Origin: Jackrogersella multiformis
Lineage: Eukaryota; Ascomycota; Sordariomycetes; Xylariales; Hypoxylaceae
Direction: 5' to 3'
Assembly (NCBI GenBank): GCA_902806575.1
Contig: CADCXD010000010.1
Coordinates: forward strand, 992,001-1,056,000
Length of the DNA stretch: 64,000 bases
In this document: positions 58,381 to 64,000 of the stretch, piece after piece
Numbering within the stretch: the first letter of the stretch is position 1
Layout of the letters: every line of letters begins with the position of its first letter
The notes under the pieces: model-generated
What the model saw: the letters and a program-made list of their open reading frames with translations, nothing else
What the model was told of the DNA's origin: nothing
The model's database searches: none
Translations under genes and position numbers: made by a program

Positions 58381-59894
58381 TTATTCCATGGGAATGGTGT
58401 CTCCATCCACCCAGTTAGAAGACGTAAGGCGCTTCTCATGAATCACGCCTTTATATTGGTAGTAACAGCGCCTCATATCGGTTTGCTCTGATAACAAAGT
58501 CTGTTCGGGTTCGTCGCCTACTACCTCCGTCAGACACGCGATATCTGTACCGGCGTCCGCATCGCCTATCTCCTGAGGTCCCTTCCACCCATTGGCATCA
58601 TCCTGCCAGACCGATTGAATCTTGTTTCTCTCGTCTTGATATAGGATCCACGTGTTTGTTGAATTGGTGTTGGGCCGCCCGACTGCGAGCGCGGCGATAG
58701 CGGTCCCCGCTGGGATCGCGACGTTGGGGCCCCCTAAGTGAACGTTAGTATATATACGACCGGAAAACAACGAATACGTCGGCACATACCGGTGTTCCAA
58801 GAGATCCCCGTATCGACGCCACCAAACGAGAAGATAGACAACCGGCCATCCTGGTCGCGATACGCAATACCGGCCGCGTATGGCCCCTGGTATTCCTTCA
58901 CCGTGGGCACAACGGCGATACCTGTGCTGTTGTCACCCAGCGGAACCACATCGCTGTTGAACCACCCCTGCATGGTGTCGTTAAACCACCCCCTGCCGCG
59001 TGAGTCGTAGACCTGGCGGTGGAACGTAGAATTAGCGTTCTGGTAGATGATGTAGGGCCAGTACGCCGACATCTTCGTGCTGTCCTCCACGGTGAACGCC
59101 GACCGGTCCGTGTCGATGCTATCAATTTTAGGTACCGTCTCGTCCTCGCCGAAATTTAAACCCCGGAACGTCGATGACGGGTTTAGGTAGAAGACTTCGA
59201 ACTGTGGAAACAGTGTGTAGATAGTTGCAGCGATAGGTGTGCCCGGCTTTGCGTCGAGGCTGTCGAATACCAACGGAGTCGCCCATTGCCCCCCTGTGCT
59301 AGTGTATTTTGATGTGCGGATCTTATTATCGCCCCCTTGCCAGAAAAGCCGTGACGTGAAGCCGTCGCCTGTTAGTCGCCTGCCTGTCACCGAGAGCCTT
59401 GTATTAGCCCGCACAGCTGTCGTGTTCACACTAGCGGTTACGTTACTACTAGGCGAAGATGGCGAAGATGTCGACTCTGAGTCCTGAACCGCCTTTGCCC
59501 CATTTTCTGACGCTTTGCTTCCCACCACGCCACCAACGATCGCGCCCACGATCACGGCGATCGCAAATATGATTCCAAGTAGGATAAATAGCTTCTTCTT
59601 CGAACCAGCTCCTGCTCCCGCTCCCGCTTCTGTTTCGATTGGCGGCTCCGGTGGCAATTCTTTCCCCACCGTATTGTAAGCACTGTAGGCAACGTAGGCG
59701 CCCGGCGCCGTGCTATACGATCTATCCGTATAGTCTGTACTATGAGGACTACCCCCAGTCGCGTACGGCGCAACCGTTGGGCCAGATACTGATATGGGAT
59801 ACGGGTCACTCGGGCGAGGAATGACCTCCGGATCGGTAGAGGGCGCGAGCTCGAGCCCGGGCTGCGAGTCCCTTATATTTGAATAACCACTCAT
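58381..59894 (-). CDS. Membrane-anchored fucose-specific-lectin-like protein
   Basis: Exons 59894-58790 and 58733-58381 (56-bp intron with TACTAAC branch; phases agree), 485 residues. The ATG at 59894 (MSGYSNIRDS) is chosen because the upstream extension lacks an ATG. Order: Pro/Ser/Tyr-rich cytoplasmic N-terminus; Ala/Gly run; one strong membrane span (KKLFILLGIIFAIAVIVGAI, about 95-118); a Ser/Thr/Asn-rich stalk; then a repeated beta-propeller-like domain. Repeats such as RLFWQGGDNKIRTSKY, YWPYIIYQNANSTFHRQVY, GIAYRDQDGRLSIFSF and WILYQDERNKIQSVWQ match the fungal fucose-specific lectin (AAL-type) blades. Known relatives are soluble; tethering by a transmembrane span is a recurrent fungal variant. 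It would display the lectin outside the cell or in the secretory lumen. Confidence 0.83.
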
Positions 59895-62130
59895 CCTCCG
59901 TATATACAACAGAAAACTTGGAACGACTGGCAGTTAATAAAAACAAACACACAAATAAGAACCCGGAAAGGATCGTCACTGACGACGCGGGACAATCTGA
60001 AACTCAAACTTGGAGCAATTCTGCTATCACTACTAGCGGGCGGGAGGATATTGGAAGCCGGCCCAGCATCGTGACATAACACAGAAAAGACGTTGAACGA
60101 GCGAGCGAGCTCACCACTCGACCGACGGGAGCAGTAGCACGGCATGATGTACCTACCTTCTGGGATCAAGCTGTTGGAAGAAAAGAGGCACAGCTCGTCG
60201 AAGATCCCACGAAAATGGCAATTAAAATGGAGATCCGCCTTTCAGCCCCGGCCAATTGTAGCATCGGGCGGCACTGGCTATAGGTTTCGGTATAAAGCGC
60301 GTTGCAGACATTTTGAGCGTAAGGGTGCGGCGTAGCAAAGCGGATTTGCCCAATGAGCATCGCTGCTCTCCGGCGCAGCCGGGTACTAACAGGTTCAGCT
60401 AGGAAATTCCGCCTTGGCGGTATGGGCGGCCGAGCTCCACCGCGAGGAGATTTGGGGGGCGCGAGGAGACGACTATGCTCGATCCGGATCAGGATGCGGC
60501 GCGGGAGCGTGTCATTAATATATAACCCGTGCAGTAACCGCGCAGGCTAGGCGACAGGGTGGGCAGGTATGCGTTCAGATTCTGAAACTTATCTCTGTCA
60601 AGTTTAGATCCCTCGTCTCCCCTTTATTGCCTACGACTACATATGTAAAGAGGCACGAGGTATTATGTAGGGTAAAAAAAAGGAGAAGAAGAAAAGCCTA
60701 GGTTAGTGTATCTGGTAGGCATTTGTTAGCGAGCCTAATATTAATATGGGCTAATTCTTTATGCGCCCTTAACTGCCTACGCCCTATTAAATACTAGTGC
60801 CGAATGGGGGCCAATATATCAATACTATCCCCTGAATACCTACATACGCGAAATATGCAATCTTAAGGGTGCCTTTCTGTAGTATATTATATTTATCCGG
60901 TACTGCTAGTATAGTAATGCTAACCATTTCCCAGTCAATACCTACTCTAAGTCAACGATATATTCAATTAGCATTATATCGATTTTTAATCATCTATGCA
61001 GCCATGGGATCTTTGAGAAATTAAGATGCGCTTGGGGTTCGTAAGGCTAACTATACAGCCTCTACCTAAACGCTTGCGCTTAGAACTATCGTACCTATTT
61101 AGCTCAAGAATTATAAATATATCAATCGTCCTATCGTTAGCGGCATCTGAGCTACGATGTGGATCAACTAAACAAGTCGCAATAACATACCTACCTAGGT
61201 ACCTAAGGTACCTAGGTAGTTGGCCAACAGGCAAGGCTTATTTATCAAATTCTCTACTAATTAGATAGAGATTATATGTACTCTATCTATTGTGTTAATA
61301 TCCACCATTCTAGTTCAGTCAAGTAAAGCGGACCAACTCTTTACCACTCGTAGGATGCGGCGTAGGCGACCTATGCACGATGGGAAAATGCCTAAAGCGA
61401 TAAGGCAAGACTGGCTGGGTGTTTGAACTAGGAACCTCTAATATGCAGCATGGCCTCGGACAGGGGTTGCATTTGAAAGTCCTGGGTAAGGAGGTTCACT
61501 AATCAGAACTGAGATCTTATAACGAGTTTGCGTTCCAGTGCGTTTGCATTCTGAGGTAGGTACTTATGTCTGTCTCGGACTTTAGAACACAGGGACTTCA
61601 GAAGCTGCCTATATCGAACAAGCTCCTAATCATCACATCCTAAAACCGGACCATTACAAACAAGCGGAAGCAAGTACAGCGTGATGTGTTAGATAGTATA
61701 TTTCGCCAATACCCAACAAGCTCAACGCCGGTCTCTCATCGACAAGAATGCCAAGCCAAGCCACGCACATGCAGAGAAGCATCCCACAAAACCCGAAGAC
61801 ACGAGCCTGGCTTTTCACTATTCCTAGGCGGCAAACATGCTTATCTTCCCGACTTGTCGTATTGCAAAGCATCATATATACGCCGTGTTCTAACTAACTA
61901 TAAGGAGAAGGGGTATCCGTAGTTCTGGTTCGCGGAACTTAAACATCATCAATACACCGTATATACCTAGGTATATAAAACGTCAAAACTCCATATGCGC
62001 GAGTGGTATCGTCAATCATCAGTGCCACGTGAAACATCCCACAGACGCCGGCCGGTAAAAGAATTCAGGCAACCACGCTTGACCTAGGGACCACGACGTA
62101 GCTTCTGCGCCAGCCTCAAGTAAAATAGGA
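59895..62130. other. Intergenic: lectin promoter and patatin-like 3' region
   Basis: About 2.2 kb. A short GC-rich island lies at about 60360-60490. AT-rich sequence follows with an ACCTAGGT cluster at 61189-61220 and single motifs near 61966. No coding sequence accepted. Confidence 0.5.
61189..61220. repeat. ACCTAGGT motif cluster
   Basis: ACCTACCTAGGTACC followed by TAAGGTACCTAGGTAG: a near-perfect inverted repeat built from the dispersed motif. Confidence 0.7.
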
Positions 62131-64000
62131 TTATCTACCTCTGTACTCCGGTTTCCTTGCCATGTTAACAACTGGTGGGGGGCCGTCTTCGTCCATAGGA
62201 TAAGGCGGAAGAACAGCCGTAGGAGGGCGACGGCCACCTGAAAACTGCTTCTCAGGCAATGGTGTCTTTGGAGGCAATGGAGGTGGTTCGATACGGTGTG
62301 GCTGTAACGGCTGTATCATAGGCTGTGTAATGGGTTCTCTTTGTTGTCGTCGCGGATACTCGTCAGCTCCCATAATTGCAATCTTGTCAGATCCGGCAGC
62401 AGTTCGGTACTGTGCCGGAGTGGGGGCCGTCACTACGAGACGGTCAGGCTCGTCATCAGGAGGAGGCGGCCTGATCGCCGGTGATAAAGCAGCCGGAGAG
62501 GGTGCCTTCTGTGGACGTGTGGCTATTTGCGGCGGGGAAGCATGGCTAGTAGGCGGGCGAATGCGTTCAGCAGAGCCGCGGGAAGATGGCGCACTGCCTG
62601 GGTTTGTTCCCGATCCGGGAAGCGAAAGGTGCTCTAGACCAGACTCGTATGATTGCCGGCTCGGAGGACTGTTCCGAGAAGGAAATGCCAGTGGATAGTC
62701 GCCTGGAAGCTCAACCGCCAATGGAGTATTCATAGAACTCATTGCAGGATGAGATGCGATATCGGGTATATTGCTGATCCTTTCGAACCTCTGCTTTGCC
62801 CTGTATATCTTAGCTAATTTCGTCGAGGACTCCTGGACCATCTTCTGTTCGGCGTCTCTCCCTAGGTATCTTTTCGTGCCCGTGCTGATTTCACCCAGTC
62901 GGTCCCACTCGTTCATAGCAAACTCGCCAACGCCAATCTCGACGTTGAATCGATAGTAGTTTTCAATGTTGACGCCCCGCTTCATCAGAAGGTCCTTTTT
63001 CATGCGTTCGTGGATTGCTTCACACCCTTCCACCTTGGCAATCAGCTTCTTCCTCGCTTCTGCATATTCGCCTATGAAGCCTTCGTACCAGACATGCTGG
63101 TTCTGATCAGTACCTTTCGGTCGTTTTCCAGTTCCTACGCTGACGAACACGCCTACATCTCGGCCCGGCCACTCGTTGACCGTAGCCTCGTCGAGGGCAT
63201 AGGGTGACGGATTAAACGTTCCAGCTCCATCGTCATGAAATACTGTCTGCCCAATTTTGATCGGCTTGAATGCCACTCCAATTGCGCATGTTGCGCGACC
63301 GGCCTCCCAAATCTTGCAGTCGTATTCCGGAGCAGGCTCTTTTCTCGAGTCATATGACCGCAAGATCGCAGCAGAACCACCCCTAGTGGTTCCTTTATAC
63401 ATGGCGGTTATAGCACTACAAGGGTGTTAGTGGCTATGCTGCTGGAAATGCGGAGTTAGTAGGAATGGAGCTTACGTCTTCGTTCTGTTCTCCCTCGAAT
63501 CGTACAACTGCGCATCAGGATTGCCCCATCCACCACGAAATACTGGTCGGGTCTGGCTCGACGGACTACGGGCACTGAAGCTAACGACGCTCGCATTACT
63601 TTGGTGCCGCCGGGGGATGGCGCTCGTAGCGGCGCTAGACCGCGATATAGCGGACAGCGGACTAACAATATCCGATGCTGCCCCGTCATTCCCTTCATTG
63701 TCAGAAACAGTATGTTCTCTCACAGCCTCCTTGATCGCGCGCTCGAGCATGGAGGCCTTGAAGAGCGTCGATCGATATGGTATACCAGCAATGGTCTTAT
63801 CAGTTTCGAAAACCATCCTCGTCATTCGAACGTAGAGTTCTTTACATTGTTCCAAATCCAACCGAAGACGCCCTAGCATCAAGGCGATCAAGCCGCCGGT
63901 ACCGGTTCCAACTATTAGGTCGAAGTGATCGCATGGTTTCGGGATTTGATCGCGTCGCGGTGCTTTGCCCTCGATTTCGACATAGGTTCGGAGCATCAGC
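62131..64000 (-). CDS. Patatin-like phospholipase-family protein, nucleophile Ser replaced by Gly (partial)
   Basis: Exons from beyond 64000 to 63476 and 63415-62131 (60-bp intron, GTAAGC donor, CACTAAC branch; phases agree). At least 600 residues are in the window; the N-terminus with the DGGGxRG oxyanion loop lies outside. The elbow reads DLIVGTGTGGLIALMLGRL; the usual GxSxG serine is Gly (codon GGT). The second dyad residue is kept in FHDDGAGTFNPS. Between them lie ELYVRMTRMVFETDKTIAGIPY and TAITAMYKGTTRGG. After the fold comes a helical part (HERMKKDLLMKRGVNIENYYRFN) and a Pro-rich disordered tail of about 180 residues. Fungal patatins often act as lipases or as NLR effector domains; here lipase activity is doubtful. 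No NB-ARC domain follows within the window. Confidence 0.85.

Noticed and set aside
1..64000. Search for tRNA, 5S rRNA, CRISPR arrays and complete transposons
   Set aside because: No intact B-box/tRNA fold, no 5S-like sequence, no spaced direct repeats, and no transposase, reverse transcriptase, LTR pair or terminal inverted repeats were recognised.

Overview
The window reads as nuclear DNA of a filamentous ascomycete (Pezizomycotina, probably a Sordariomycete). Genes lie far apart on both strands. They carry 52-116 bp introns with GTAAGT-like donors and CTAAC/CTGAT branch sites; one is 299 bp. Intergenic DNA is peppered with a short palindromic motif, ACCTAGGT. Protein families typical of these fungi are present: a SesB-like/NACHT/ankyrin NLR, a patatin-like protein, DUF3405, an FHL1-like factor and an SNF2-coupled DNA methyltransferase. 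No operons, CRISPR arrays, tRNA or rRNA genes were seen.

Layout. 1-4095 (-) FHL1-like FHA/forkhead factor, running off the left edge. 5084-6457 (-) MOT1-type molybdate transporter. 7825-9884 (+) cytochrome P450. 11123-12508 (+) fungal membrane protein with a SAP-like N-terminus. 13729-17502 (-) NLR with a frameshift inside its ankyrin repeats. 19050-21447 (-) DUF3405 protein. 21448-26185 gene-poor. 26186-28050 (-) DHA1-type MFS transporter. 29744-30587 (+) ribosomal protein eL42. 31355-32166 (-) 2H phosphoesterase, very GC-rich, 5' end unresolved. 35205-42300 (+) DNMT5-like methyltransferase/SNF2 ATPase, followed by a perfect 36-bp palindrome. 43015-43815 (-) ureidoglycolate lyase. 44575-44916 (+) small hypothetical. 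45729-46201 (+) broken secreted Cys-rich protein gene. 46709-48229 (+) low-complexity protein. 49016-51447 (-) secreted multi-module protein. 52924-54103 (-) short-chain dehydrogenase. 55871-57919 (+) DHA2-type MFS transporter. 58381-59894 (-) membrane-anchored fucose-lectin-like protein. 62131-64000 (-) patatin-like protein, running off the right edge.

How the genes relate. Most are independent housekeeping or accessory genes. Three links stand out. The FHL1-like factor belongs to a family that in yeast controls ribosomal-protein genes, and one such gene (eL42) is in the window. The NLR and the patatin-like protein belong to two families used in fungal non-self recognition; each carries a visible lesion or substitution (ankyrin frameshift; Gly for the catalytic Ser). 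The SDR, DHA2 transporter and lectin at 53-60 kb are accessory genes that could be loosely associated, but nothing proves a cluster.

Exon coordinates were assigned by hand from splice signals and reading-frame continuity. No alignment or RNA evidence was available.
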